This document shows, piece after piece, positions 1-7,994 of a DNA stretch of 36,438 bases; positions within the stretch are counted from its first letter, which is position 1; each line of letters starts with the position of its first letter. The stretch comes from RGIG5612 sp045600845 (GTDB taxonomy: Bacteria; Bacillota; Clostridia; Lachnospirales; Lachnospiraceae): positions 1 to 36,438 of the forward strand of contig JAZRYR010000041.1 of assembly GCA_045600845.1 (NCBI GenBank), written 5' to 3'. Under the pieces are notes generated by a model. It did no database searches. It saw nothing but the letters and a program-made list of their open reading frames with translations, and was not told the DNA's origin. The position numbers and the translations under genes were made by a program.

Positions 1-28
1 AATCATTATACAAAGGTTTAATATATCA

Positions 29-110
29 GTGGACTTTTATTCCGTGAGAGTGGACTTTGTTTTCCGTGAATGTGGACTTCAAACACCGTGCAGGTGGACT
101 ACTTGGACCG
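29..110. repeat. 21-22 bp tandem repeats at the left edge
   Basis: Units beginning GTGGACTT start at 29, 50, 72 and 94, and a degenerate one follows near 104. Each carries CCGTG 12-15 bases after the GTGGAC. No gene overlaps convincingly. Serial 20-25 bp units of this kind are known at the ends of IS21-family and Tn7-like elements, where they bind the transposase, so this may be the end of an element whose body lies left of the window. That assignment is inference; the repeat itself is plain in the sequence. Confidence 0.75.
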
Positions 111-441
111 AAATCTACACTCGGGTGGTCATATTTTGCAACGAATTAACTTATTGTCTTATTTTGTTTCAAAAAAAGAAGGTGCTAGTTGCTCCTTCCA
201 AAATTCGCAGAAAGGGTGGGATTCGAAAAATACCCACCCTCAAAGAATGTTTAATTATCAAGGTTTTTTCGAACAACTTTTTTAAAAAACCACAACTCAT
301 TTTCGCCTCGTTGTCCGTTTTCGCCGAATGCGAGTTTGCAAGCAACTCGCGCTCAGCTCATTTCGCTCAAAAAACAGCATCCCATCTCTGGAGTGCCGTT
401 ACAAGTTTTATATGTTTCTAAAATATTTTATTATTTTTCGG
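111..441. other. non-coding accessory stretch with hairpins
   Basis: No credible gene is seen. Two inverted repeats stand out. AGGGTGGG at 213-220 pairs with CCCACCCT at 233-240. GCGAGTT pairs with AACTCGC across a 7-base loop near 330-350. Open frames here lack ribosome sites and read as low-complexity translations. The stretch lies between the repeats at 29-110 and a small orphan gene, so it may be the non-coding flank of a mobile element. Confidence 0.4.
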
Positions 442-663
442 TTAAGTGAAACATTGTGGGAATTTTTTTAATAAACCCAAAGCAGTGGCTCCAGGGTCAT
501 ATGTGCCGCCTTCTCCTTCGTCATCAAGCTCCGGTGTAACAGTTACAGTACTATTATAGCCATTGTGATTTCCGTCCCCCAGGAAGTAACACTCAACAAA
601 ACCATTTGGAACAAAGGAGGTGTTTGTTAATGCGTTACCAAAAGCATTCTGTTGAATACACGG
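442..663 (-). pseudogene. possible antisense coding remnant
   Basis: The minus strand is open from 663 down to a TAA at 442-444 and has no ATG. The last ~55 codons read like protein rather than noise, with segments such as CYFLGDGNHNGYNST and ELDDEGEGGTYDPGATALG. It overlaps the start of the plus-strand orphan gene at 630. I recognise no family. It may be the 3' end of a surface-protein gene whose start was lost, or chance. Confidence 0.2.
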
Positions 664-938
664 TCAACATGGAATCCCTCAGAAAACTCGAGGAAGTCGT
701 TCCCATGACTATGCCCGAACGAAGCGCATTGCACAATTGGGCTTCTAAAGGATTTGAGATTTATACAAATCCTTGGAATGCCGTGGACGAGAAAGGATAT
801 CCGCTTAATTATCTACGTGCCTACCGCTTGGAGCACGGTTATTCCAGTGGCCCTTGGGATACATGGAAGGGCCGGATACTCAATGGTATTGGGACCCTTA
901 CAGACATTGTTTTTCACCTGAAGATGAATTTTAATTAA
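630..938 (+). CDS. hypothetical protein, 102 aa
   Basis: I do not recognise a family. The ATG at 630 is chosen over an upstream TTG because AAAGGAGG lies at 613-620, nine bases ahead. The protein has no signal peptide or membrane segment. It opens with MRYQKHSVEYTVNMESLRKL and is rich in Trp and Tyr in its second half (NPWNAVDEKGYPLNYLRAYR, then SSGPWDTWKG). It stands alone on the plus strand next to the repeat array and ahead of the double-glycine peptide genes, in AT-rich surroundings, so it is probably accessory. The strong ribosome site suggests it is, or recently was, expressed. The coding call is fairly firm; the function is unknown. Confidence 0.6.
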   Translation: MRYQKHSVEYTVNMESLRKLEEVVPMTMPERSALHNWASKGFEIYTNPWNAVDEKGYPLNYLRAYRLEHGYSSGPWDTWKGRILNGIGTLTDIVFHLKMNFN

Positions 939-1250
939 ATATTAACGCTATCAAGATACAGCATTTTTATATTTAATATGTCCACCTACATGGGTAGAAC
1001 TTACTCTGGAAAAACAAAAACTAATCTCTCTATCCTCTATTAAAGTTACACTTTTTCCTTTGTTGTTTGTCATTATAACTCATAAATGCTACAATTTAAT
1101 ACAATATTTAATTTTCATGTTTTTTATCTATTAAAAACTGGAACTTAGTTTAAAAAGTGACTCAAAAAGATAAGAATATTATAATAGGTGGTTTTCTTTT
1201 ACCAAATGCAGCATTATAATTCTCCTTATAAATTCAACTTATAATATTTA
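939..1250. other. AT-rich gap, possible 40-aa ORF
   Basis: This stretch separates the orphan gene from the peptide genes. The minus strand holds an ORF of 40 codons (ATG at 1071-1073, TGA at 951-953; MTNNKGKSVTLIEDREISFC...) without a clear ribosome site. It also holds a 10-codon ORF near 1180-1212 that does have an upstream AAGGAG. Both could be debris of small peptide genes. No terminator or RNA gene was recognised. Confidence 0.3.
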
Positions 1251-1604
1251 TTACAATCCAAATTTTGCTGGATCTACGTTGAATTTTTTTCTAAATTCTT
1301 CGCGTAAATTAATATATATTGGGTCTGATCTATGTTCAAACAATATTAGCTTCATAACCCTTATTGCCATATACTGGTTACCTAAACGTATTTCATTTAA
1401 CGCAGCTGCCGCCAACACAAGAAATGTGTGATAGGTCTGTCTCCCCAAAGGTCCGGCATTATCGCCTTGCCCACCGGCAATTAAATTTAGTTCTTCATCA
1501 GTAAGATTTTCAATGTCTGATAATTTTTTTTCAAGCAATTTAATATCTTCTTCAGATAATACTTCAAAATCCCCAAAATTTATTTGATTATTATTTTCTT
1601 CCAT
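1251..1604 (-). CDS. double-glycine leader peptide, helical core
   Basis: This is a 117-aa product. The first ~45 residues are acidic and end in NLTDEELNLIAGG, matching the double-glycine leader cleaved by C39-peptidase ABC exporters of bacteriocins and RiPPs. The presumed cargo after Gly45 is about 72 residues, without Cys. It is predicted by eye to be mostly helical (VLAAAALNEIRLGNQYMAIRV) with a basic C-terminal part. GAAAGGG lies six bases before the ATG. A second leader gene lies 71 bases upstream, so the two may be co-transcribed. No exporter, peptidase or modification enzyme is in the window. The leader is clear; the fate of the core is inference. Confidence 0.7.
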   Translation of the reverse strand: MEENNNQINFGDFEVLSEEDIKLLEKKLSDIENLTDEELNLIAGGQGDNAGPLGRQTYHTFLVLAAAALNEIRLGNQYMAIRVMKLILFEHRSDPIYINLREEFRKKFNVDPAKFGL

Positions 1605-1675
1605 GTTAATGCCCTTTCTATGAAAATATTTATTTCCACATAATTACACAATTAATTTTAAAATTAGAACAATTT

Positions 1676-1969
1676 TTACAAATAAATCGTTGGGTCGCAT
1701 TCTCTACTCCTATGAAGGCAATACCGAACAATTCCTTTTCTTCCACACCATTGGCATTTCAAACAATATGGATGCATATCAGTATCCAAACTACAACGAT
1801 TAAATATAGTTACGATAACTGGGTGAAATAGAAGATTCTGTTCTCCAGAAAGCTGTGACTGAGTAAATTTTAATTCTTCATAAGTACTACCTGACATGAT
1901 AGTACCGCCAGCTACCATAGCTAAATCTTCATTATTTAATTCTTCCATTTCTAATTCTTTTTTTTCCAT
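1676..1969 (-). CDS. double-glycine leader peptide, Cys-rich core
   Basis: This is a 97-aa product. A 22-residue acidic leader ends in LNNEDLAMVAGG, a textbook double-glycine processing site. The predicted core has six Cys, five of them clustered near the end as CLKCQWCGRKGIVRYCLHR followed by a further Cys. The CxxC...C-x-HR arrangement resembles a small zinc-finger knuckle and parallels the peptide at 33376-33576. AAAGGGG lies seven bases before the ATG. It is probably a secreted peptide exported by a PCAT or bacteriocin ABC system encoded elsewhere. The gene is AT-rich compared with its neighbours, which suggests an accessory origin. Confidence 0.72.
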   Translation of the reverse strand: MEKKELEMEELNNEDLAMVAGGTIMSGSTYEELKFTQSQLSGEQNLLFHPVIVTIFNRCSLDTDMHPYCLKCQWCGRKGIVRYCLHRSRECDPTIYL

Positions 1970-2106
1970 GATTTTACCCCTTTATTATATTTTTCTTTCT
2001 ATGGTGTCATTATTATATACGAATTAACAAGGAAAAAGGACAACAATTTGTTCGCTATAAATATAAAAAAATTAATATTTTCATACCATAATGTATTCCT
2101 TCATTC

Positions 2107-3639
2107 TTATTTATTTCCGTTTTTTTCTGCAGAAATCGTTTCTGCTGCCAGATAGCCCCAGGTAAGAGCTCTTCCGTGGCTGTTTCCAAGAATCGATGTA
2201 ACATATTCATGTCCGTACATGCCGCCCGTGGTATCGCCTACTGCGTAAAGACCTGCAACCGGTTTTTTATTCTTGTCCAGGGCGTGCATCTGTGTATCGA
2301 TTTCTACGCCACCAACAACTTCCAGAAGAGCTGTTCCTAATTTTGCTGCAATGAATGGACCTTTCTTCAATGGATAAAGGAGTTCTTTTCTCTTACCAAA
2401 CTGAAGATCCTGGCCTTTTTCACAGAATTCATTATATTTCGCAAATGTCTTAAGGAACTCTTCCTTGTCAACATCAATCAGATCTGCTAACTCTTCAATT
2501 GTGTCTGCTTTTACCGCATTACCCTGCTCGATTGCTGTATCAACGGATAAGAAATCGGTAGCAATATTCATTGGCTCACCATAACGAAGACCTGCATTTC
2601 CCCAAAGGATGCCGCCACCGTATTTTAAGCTGTCTAAAACGTTTTCTGCATAGTCTGCTGCCATAATGCTATAGCAGTAGCCATCCGGCTGACGCATGAT
2701 GGAAGTAGCTCTGCCCTGTACGTAGCAGTCCTCGTTCATGAAACGTTTTCCGTTTTTATTAACGAAAAGGAAGAAATAGTTCACCCATGCATAGTTCTGT
2801 GGATGCATCATCAGTGGGAATACTTCTTCTGCCATAGTTGCACCAGCCCAAAGAGCCATTTTATGACCATCCCCGGTGTTGCATCCAACTGGTGTATACT
2901 GGCTGGAAAGGGTACGGAGTGCGTCAGGCGCATAAGCACGGCACATTTCTTCGTCACCGCCAATATCGCCGGTAGCAAGAATAACACCGTATTCTGCATT
3001 GATCTTAATAATGCCAGCTTCACCCTTTGCATAAGCTCCGACAACCTTGCCTTCTTCGTTCTGAATCAGCTGAGTTACAGGAGTATTGAATCTGCAAGGA
3101 ATACCTAATTCCTGTGCATATTTATATAAAGCTTTTGGTGCAAAGTTTCCACGGATATATCCCTCTGGCGGGAAAGAATGAGCACCGAAAAATTCGGTAT
3201 ATGGAGCGCTTGGATAGATGCAGTCAACCAGTCTTGGAGCCAGTCCGTCTCGTTCTGTAATCGGAAGAAGCCAATCCATCGCCTCTTTAGACCTTACCAG
3301 AAATGTCCAAAGAAGTTCCTGGTCAATATTATTACCACTCATCAAAATCCACTGACGAGCTACTTCCTGCAGGTCATTTTTGATTCCGTATTTTTCCATA
3401 AGGGATGAATTTGGAACGCCGAAATGTCCGCCTCTTCCTGAGAAAGATTCACTCTTTTCCAGAACCAGCGGATCTACTCCCAGTTCTTTCAATCTGCATG
3501 CGGTAGAAAGTCCACCAAGGCCTGCACCTACTACCAAGGCCTCACAATCCAATGTTTCAACGATTTCGCTATCCTTTGGTGCCTCTGGTACAACCTGAAA
3601 GCTCCATTTTGCTTTATCTTTTGTCGTTGCCTCGTACAT
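2107..3639 (-). CDS. FAD-dependent fumarate reductase-like flavoprotein
   Basis: This is a 510-aa cytoplasmic flavoprotein of the FAD_binding_2 family (fumarate reductase/succinate dehydrogenase flavoprotein, KstD and urocanate-reductase relatives). The dinucleotide-binding motif GAGLGGLSTACRLKELG begins near residue 38, with the acidic ribose-binding residue in VLEKSE. The C-terminal FAD loop is GLYAVGDTTGGMYGHEYV, followed by GRALTWGYLAAE. It has no Tat or Sec signal and no N-terminal FMN-binding or heme domain, so it must receive electrons from a separate partner. GGAGGAAG precedes the ATG. Substrate is unknown; related enzymes reduce C=C bonds of enoates or steroids. The gene appears monocistronic. 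Confidence 0.82.
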   Translation of the reverse strand: MYEATTKDKAKWSFQVVPEAPKDSEIVETLDCEALVVGAGLGGLSTACRLKELGVDPLVLEKSESFSGRGGHFGVPNSSLMEKYGIKNDLQEVARQWILMSGNNIDQELLWTFLVRSKEAMDWLLPITERDGLAPRLVDCIYPSAPYTEFFGAHSFPPEGYIRGNFAPKALYKYAQELGIPCRFNTPVTQLIQNEEGKVVGAYAKGEAGIIKINAEYGVILATGDIGGDEEMCRAYAPDALRTLSSQYTPVGCNTGDGHKMALWAGATMAEEVFPLMMHPQNYAWVNYFFLFVNKNGKRFMNEDCYVQGRATSIMRQPDGYCYSIMAADYAENVLDSLKYGGGILWGNAGLRYGEPMNIATDFLSVDTAIEQGNAVKADTIEELADLIDVDKEEFLKTFAKYNEFCEKGQDLQFGKRKELLYPLKKGPFIAAKLGTALLEVVGGVEIDTQMHALDKNKKPVAGLYAVGDTTGGMYGHEYVTSILGNSHGRALTWGYLAAETISAEKNGNK

Positions 3640-3735
3640 TATTTCTTCCTCCGATTATACTTAAACATATACTGCTTATCTTTTATTCTTACACGAATTA
3701 TATTGTATTTCTTCCATTTCACGATTTCAATATTT

Positions 3736-4488
3736 TTATTTCAGGTCTAGTTCTACAGGGCAATGATCGGATCCCAAAATGTCAGTATGGATTTTTGCAT
3801 CTTCTAAGCGTTCCTTCAAAGCCTCTGAACAGATGAAGTAATCAATTCTCCATCCGGCATTTTTCTCTCTTGCGTGGAAACGGTAGGACCACCAGGAATA
3901 AATGTCCGCCTGGTCCGGATAGAAATAACGGAAGGTATCCACAAGCCCTGCTGCCAGTACATTTGTCATCTTTCCTCTTTCTTCATCCGTAAAACCGGCA
4001 TTGTGATGATTCGTCTTAGGATTTTTCAGATCAATTTCTTTATGAGCTACATTCAGATCCCCGCAATAAATTACGGGTTTGGTCTTTTCTAACTTTTTCA
4101 CATATGCCAGAAAATCGTCTTCCCATTGCATCCGATAATCCAGTCTCTGAAGCTGGTCCTTGGAATTCGGAACATATACGGTAATAAAATAAAAGTCCTC
4201 AAATTCCGCAGTGATTACCCTGCCTTCATGGTCATGTTCTTCAATTCCAAGTCCATAGGTCACGCTCAAAGGCTCTTTTTTCGTAAAAAGAGCAGTTCCG
4301 GAATAACCTTTCTTTTCCGCATAATTCCAATACTGATAGTAGCCAGGCAGTTCCAGTTCCAGCTGACCTTCCTGCATTTTTGTCTCCTGAAGGCAGAAAA
4401 TATCAGCAGCTATTTCATTAAAAAAATCCATAAATCCTTTCTGCATACATGCTCTCAGTCCGTTAACATTCCATGAAATAAATTTCAT
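3736..4488 (-). CDS. exoA: exodeoxyribonuclease III / AP endonuclease
   Basis: This is a 250-aa enzyme of the ExoIII/APE1 branch of the endonuclease-exonuclease-phosphatase superfamily. It cleaves DNA at abasic sites and degrades 3' ends in base-excision repair. The family's motifs are all present: ISWNVNGLRA at the N-terminus, LQETK (metal-binding Glu), YVPNS, YCGDLNVAHKEIDL (catalytic Asp and Asn) and SDHCPVEL at the end (catalytic Asp-His). The ATG at 4488 is chosen because TTGGAGG lies just ahead of it; a TTG four codons upstream falls inside this ribosome site. It lies 54 bases after the MATE gene start and on the same strand. Confidence 0.95.
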   Translation of the reverse strand: MKFISWNVNGLRACMQKGFMDFFNEIAADIFCLQETKMQEGQLELELPGYYQYWNYAEKKGYSGTALFTKKEPLSVTYGLGIEEHDHEGRVITAEFEDFYFITVYVPNSKDQLQRLDYRMQWEDDFLAYVKKLEKTKPVIYCGDLNVAHKEIDLKNPKTNHHNAGFTDEERGKMTNVLAAGLVDTFRYFYPDQADIYSWWSYRFHAREKNAGWRIDYFICSEALKERLEDAKIHTDILGSDHCPVELDLK

Positions 4489-4542
4489 AATTTCCTCCAA
4501 AATCGTTATCTATAATAATTAATTCATTCATACCCTATAATT

Positions 4543-5916
4543 TTATACTTCGAATTGCAGCTTTTCCCGTTCTTTTTTTATGCTCTTGAAATAATAAATA
4601 AGCAGCAGCACATCCGTAACCAGCCAGGAAGCCGGATAAGCCATACTTAAGACAAACAGCGTCGGTACAAAATGGAATACCGTAAAGATCCAGATGATTC
4701 GTAAAACGCATACGCCGCCGGCAACGATTGCAGTTGGTTTGATGGCGTCGCCCTTGCCCCTTAAAATACCGGAAAGGACTTCGATAACGGTCCAGGTCAC
4801 ATACGTCGGTACAAAATACCAGATGACTTTATAGGTCGTATCCACAACCGCCAGGTCCGTGGTGAAAATATGCAGCAATGGCTTCGCTACCAGAAGCAGC
4901 ACAATGCTTAAAAAGGCCGTTCCAACCAGAGAATAAATCAGGCTGACTTTCGTGCATTCTCGGATACGCTCGTTCTTTCCGGCGCCATAGTTCTGGGCCA
5001 CAAAGTTCATGATTGCTACGCCGAAGGAATTGATCAAAGACCAATAGACTCCGTCCAGTTTTCCGGACATGGACCAGCTGGCAACGACAACCGTGCCCAG
5101 ACTGTTTACGCCAATCTGAAGAAGCATGTTGGAAATCCCGTACATGGCAGACTGAACGCCAGAAGGAATGCCGATTCCCATCATCTTTTTCAGAATCGTA
5201 AAGTTCATGGTCAGTTCCTTCAGCCGGAGCCGGTAATATTCTTTTCTTCGGCACAGGTTGACCAGGTTCAGAATACAGCTGATGGCTTGGGCAATGGTGG
5301 TCGCCCATGCAACACCGGATACGCCTAATTTCAGTACAATGACGAAGAACAGATCCAGCACAATGTTAACGGCGCAGCTGATAATCAGATAAATAAAAGG
5401 CCTCCGGGAATCGCCAACGGCTCTTAAAATACTGGATGCCATGTTAAACAGGAGCATGAAAATGCTGCCTGCAAAGTAAATTCTTGTATAAGTAATGGCC
5501 CCTTCCAACGTATCAGCCGGAGTTTTCAGAAGTCTTAAAATTCCCGGTGCAAAAGCGCATACAACAACGGTCAGCACCGCGCCTACAATCAGGCAAAAAA
5601 TCAAAGAGGTGCTGATAGATGTTTTTACTTTCTTCTCGTCTTTTGCTCCAAAGAACTGGGCGATAATAACCGCGCATCCTCCAGAAAGAGAAATGAAAAA
5701 ACCTAACAGCAGCTGAATCAGAATCGACGGACTTCCGCCAACAGATGCTAAGGCTTCCGTTCCTACAAACCGTCCGACTACAATAGCATCGACCGCATTA
5801 TATAATTGTTGAAATAATGCACCTGCCGCAATCGGCAGAAAATACAAGAATAATTTTTTCAGAATGGGGCCTTGGGTAAGGTCGTTTTTATCTGTTTTGA
5901 CTATTTCTTCGCTCAT
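4543..5916 (-). CDS. MATE family multidrug efflux transporter
   Basis: This is a 457-aa inner-membrane protein with about twelve hydrophobic segments arranged as two homologous halves. It belongs to the multi antimicrobial extrusion (NorM/DinF) family, which exports cationic compounds against Na+ or H+. The N-terminal signature region FLPIAAGALFQQLYNAVDAI and GRFVGTEALASVG is typical. The second half repeats it around GIGIPSGVQSAMYGISNMLL. The ATG lies 16 bases after the end of the AlkD-like gene, so the pair is probably co-transcribed. Substrate cannot be told from sequence. Confidence 0.92.
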   Translation of the reverse strand: MSEEIVKTDKNDLTQGPILKKLFLYFLPIAAGALFQQLYNAVDAIVVGRFVGTEALASVGGSPSILIQLLLGFFISLSGGCAVIIAQFFGAKDEKKVKTSISTSLIFCLIVGAVLTVVVCAFAPGILRLLKTPADTLEGAITYTRIYFAGSIFMLLFNMASSILRAVGDSRRPFIYLIISCAVNIVLDLFFVIVLKLGVSGVAWATTIAQAISCILNLVNLCRRKEYYRLRLKELTMNFTILKKMMGIGIPSGVQSAMYGISNMLLQIGVNSLGTVVVASWSMSGKLDGVYWSLINSFGVAIMNFVAQNYGAGKNERIRECTKVSLIYSLVGTAFLSIVLLLVAKPLLHIFTTDLAVVDTTYKVIWYFVPTYVTWTVIEVLSGILRGKGDAIKPTAIVAGGVCVLRIIWIFTVFHFVPTLFVLSMAYPASWLVTDVLLLIYYFKSIKKEREKLQFEV

Positions 5917-5932
5917 TTAGCGCTATGTCCTT

Positions 5933-6610
5933 TTATTTTTTTAGTGTCCGGAGATATGCCTTCTGTTCCGACCTAATGCGGTAGCTTTCGCAAGCTTTCC
6001 GGATGGTCTTGTTATGAGTCCAGGTGTCCAGCCGTTCCTCTGTAATATACGGAAGGGCCGCCTCCCATTGTTTCGCCAATGCCGTAGCAAAGAACCATGC
6101 AATCATCATATTTACATAATATTCCTCACTTCTTACCGCTGCCGGCATTTCCAGATATTCCGGCTGAAATTCTTCATCCAGAAAATGACTCATCAACATT
6201 TCAATACCGAAGCGGCAGGTATATATCTTATCACTTTGAATCCATTCCGGAATCTTTTCAATCAGTTTCTCCCGGTTCTTCTTAAAAACCTTTGGCGACA
6301 TGATGTCACACACCGCCCAGTTATCGACATAAGGCAGGAACGCATCTACCGCTTCAATGCATTCGTCATAGTCTTTGATCTGCTCTATTAAAAGCCCGTG
6401 AAGCATGTTCTCGTCATAATATTTATGAGGCAGGGATTTCAGGAACTTTTCATGTTCCGTTTCTTTTCCATATTCTTTGGCAAACTTTCTTACAACCGGA
6501 ACCCGAACGCCAATAAATAATGACGGGTCCACACCAGGAGTCAGCCTGCTCTGAAATTCTGCGTATTTTTTATCTTGTAATTCAAATAATCGTTTCTGTA
6601 AATTTGTCAT
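5933..6610 (-). CDS. AlkD-like DNA alkylation repair protein
   Basis: This is a 225-aa all-helical protein of the HEAT-like AlkC/AlkD glycosylase family, which removes N3- and N7-alkylated bases without flipping them. The DNWAVCDIM segment near residue 96 carries the Trp and Asp that form the lesion-binding cleft in AlkD, and the later WFFATALAKQW segment matches the conserved aromatic helix. Length is normal for the family. AAAGGA precedes the ATG. Exonuclease III is two genes downstream, so an alkylation-repair grouping (glycosylase plus AP endonuclease) around the MATE gene is plausible but unproven. Confidence 0.88.
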   Translation of the reverse strand: MTNLQKRLFELQDKKYAEFQSRLTPGVDPSLFIGVRVPVVRKFAKEYGKETEHEKFLKSLPHKYYDENMLHGLLIEQIKDYDECIEAVDAFLPYVDNWAVCDIMSPKVFKKNREKLIEKIPEWIQSDKIYTCRFGIEMLMSHFLDEEFQPEYLEMPAAVRSEEYYVNMMIAWFFATALAKQWEAALPYITEERLDTWTHNKTIRKACESYRIRSEQKAYLRTLKK

Positions 6611-6671
6611 GGTTTCCTTTTATATTATTCCCGCATCTCGCGTTATGTTATATTTTCCCCACGCCTTTGCG

Positions 6672-7994
6672 CTATTTTTCCCATTCTTCCAGTTCTTCTG
6701 ACGGTTCCGGTAATCCTCCTAAGACATAGGCGCTTACTTCTCCCAGGAGCCGGGCCGGACATTCTACCGTAACCTTCGTTCCTTCCGCTACATATTCTTC
6801 TGAGAGAATATGGGCCTGGTTATGAAGCAGGTTCAATAAATCCCCTCGTTGGAATGGAACCAAAAGATCTAGGGTCTTGCTGCCGGAGTAAACGAAATTC
6901 AAAATCATGTCTACCAGCTCGGTCAGTCCGATTTCCTCTTCTGCGGAAATCCAGATTTCATCTCCTTTGATTTTTGGAATGGTTTCTGCTACATCTGGAA
7001 CCATGTCCGCTTTATTCATGACATAGATTCGCGGAATGGTATCTGCTTCCAATTCTTTCAGAGTATCTTCCGTTACTTTTTTATGCTGACGATAATATGG
7101 ATCCGAAACATCCAAAACCACCAGAATCAAATCGGCCTGAGCTGCTTCTTCCAATGTGGAACGGAAAGCCTTAATCAGAGAGTGAGGTAAGTTTTCAATA
7201 AATCCAACTGTATCCGATAACAAAAAGTCCTTATTGCTTTCCGTATGGATTCTACGGATAGAGGTATCCAAAGTCGCAAACAGCATGTCTTTCTGGAAAA
7301 CCTTCTTTTCCTCTTCGATGCCGTTCATGGACAGCAGCTTGTTCATAATCGTAGATTTTCCGGCGTTGGTGTAACCAACCAAGGCAACGCTTGGCAAAGT
7401 TCCCCTCTTCCGGCCCTGACGTTGCACGCTTCGGGTCCGGGAAATTACATCCAGCTCTCTTCGTAACTCTGCAAGTCTCTGGTTAATCTGCCGACGGTCC
7501 AGTTCCAGCTGGGTCTCGCCCACACCTTTATTGGCACGGCTTCCACCACCGCCGCCCTGACGTCCTAGGTGCTGCCACATACCGGAAAGCCGTGGAAGCA
7601 TATATTGCAGGTAAGCGGATTCCACCTGCAGCCGTGCCTCCCTGGTCTTCGCTCTTCGGGAAAATATTTCCAGAATCAAGGTCGTCCGGTCCCAGATTTC
7701 ACAGCCTACCATATTCTGTAAATTCTTTAACTGGGCTGGGCTTAGATTGTCTTCAAAAACACAATAAGTAGCACCGGTTTCGATCACCGCTGCTTTTAAT
7801 TCTTCTACTTTGCCCCGGCCTAAATAGGTACCTGCTTCCGGATGAGGAAGTTTTTGTCGGATAACATCCACAATTTCCATATTACAGGCCTCAATCAGGT
7901 TCAGCATTTCTTCCATGCTGTGATCAAAGTCTTTGCTGGAATCCAATTCCAATCCTACTAGTATTACATTTGTGATTTCTTCTACGTCTGCCAT
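6672..7994 (-). CDS. hflX: ribosome-associated GTPase HflX
   Basis: This is a 440-aa GTPase that splits or rescues stalled 70S ribosomes. The N-terminal HflX domain includes YLGRGKVEEL. The family signature GGGGGSRANKGVGETQLELD precedes the G domain. The GTPase motifs follow: GYTNAGKST (G1), DTVGFIENLP (G3) and NKAD (G4). The ATG follows the nagA stop codon with no spacer, so translation is probably coupled. A C-terminal domain of ~60 residues completes the normal length. Confidence 0.95.
   Translation of the reverse strand: MADVEEITNVILVGLELDSSKDFDHSMEEMLNLIEACNMEIVDVIRQKLPHPEAGTYLGRGKVEELKAAVIETGATYCVFEDNLSPAQLKNLQNMVGCEIWDRTTLILEIFSRRAKTREARLQVESAYLQYMLPRLSGMWQHLGRQGGGGGSRANKGVGETQLELDRRQINQRLAELRRELDVISRTRSVQRQGRKRGTLPSVALVGYTNAGKSTIMNKLLSMNGIEEEKKVFQKDMLFATLDTSIRRIHTESNKDFLLSDTVGFIENLPHSLIKAFRSTLEEAAQADLILVVLDVSDPYYRQHKKVTEDTLKELEADTIPRIYVMNKADMVPDVAETIPKIKGDEIWISAEEEIGLTELVDMILNFVYSGSKTLDLLVPFQRGDLLNLLHNQAHILSEEYVAEGTKVTVECPARLLGEVSAYVLGGLPEPSEELEEWEK

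Noticed and set aside
29..421. 130-aa ORF at the left edge
   Set aside because: It translates the tandem repeats and hairpins, has no ribosome site and no protein-like pattern.
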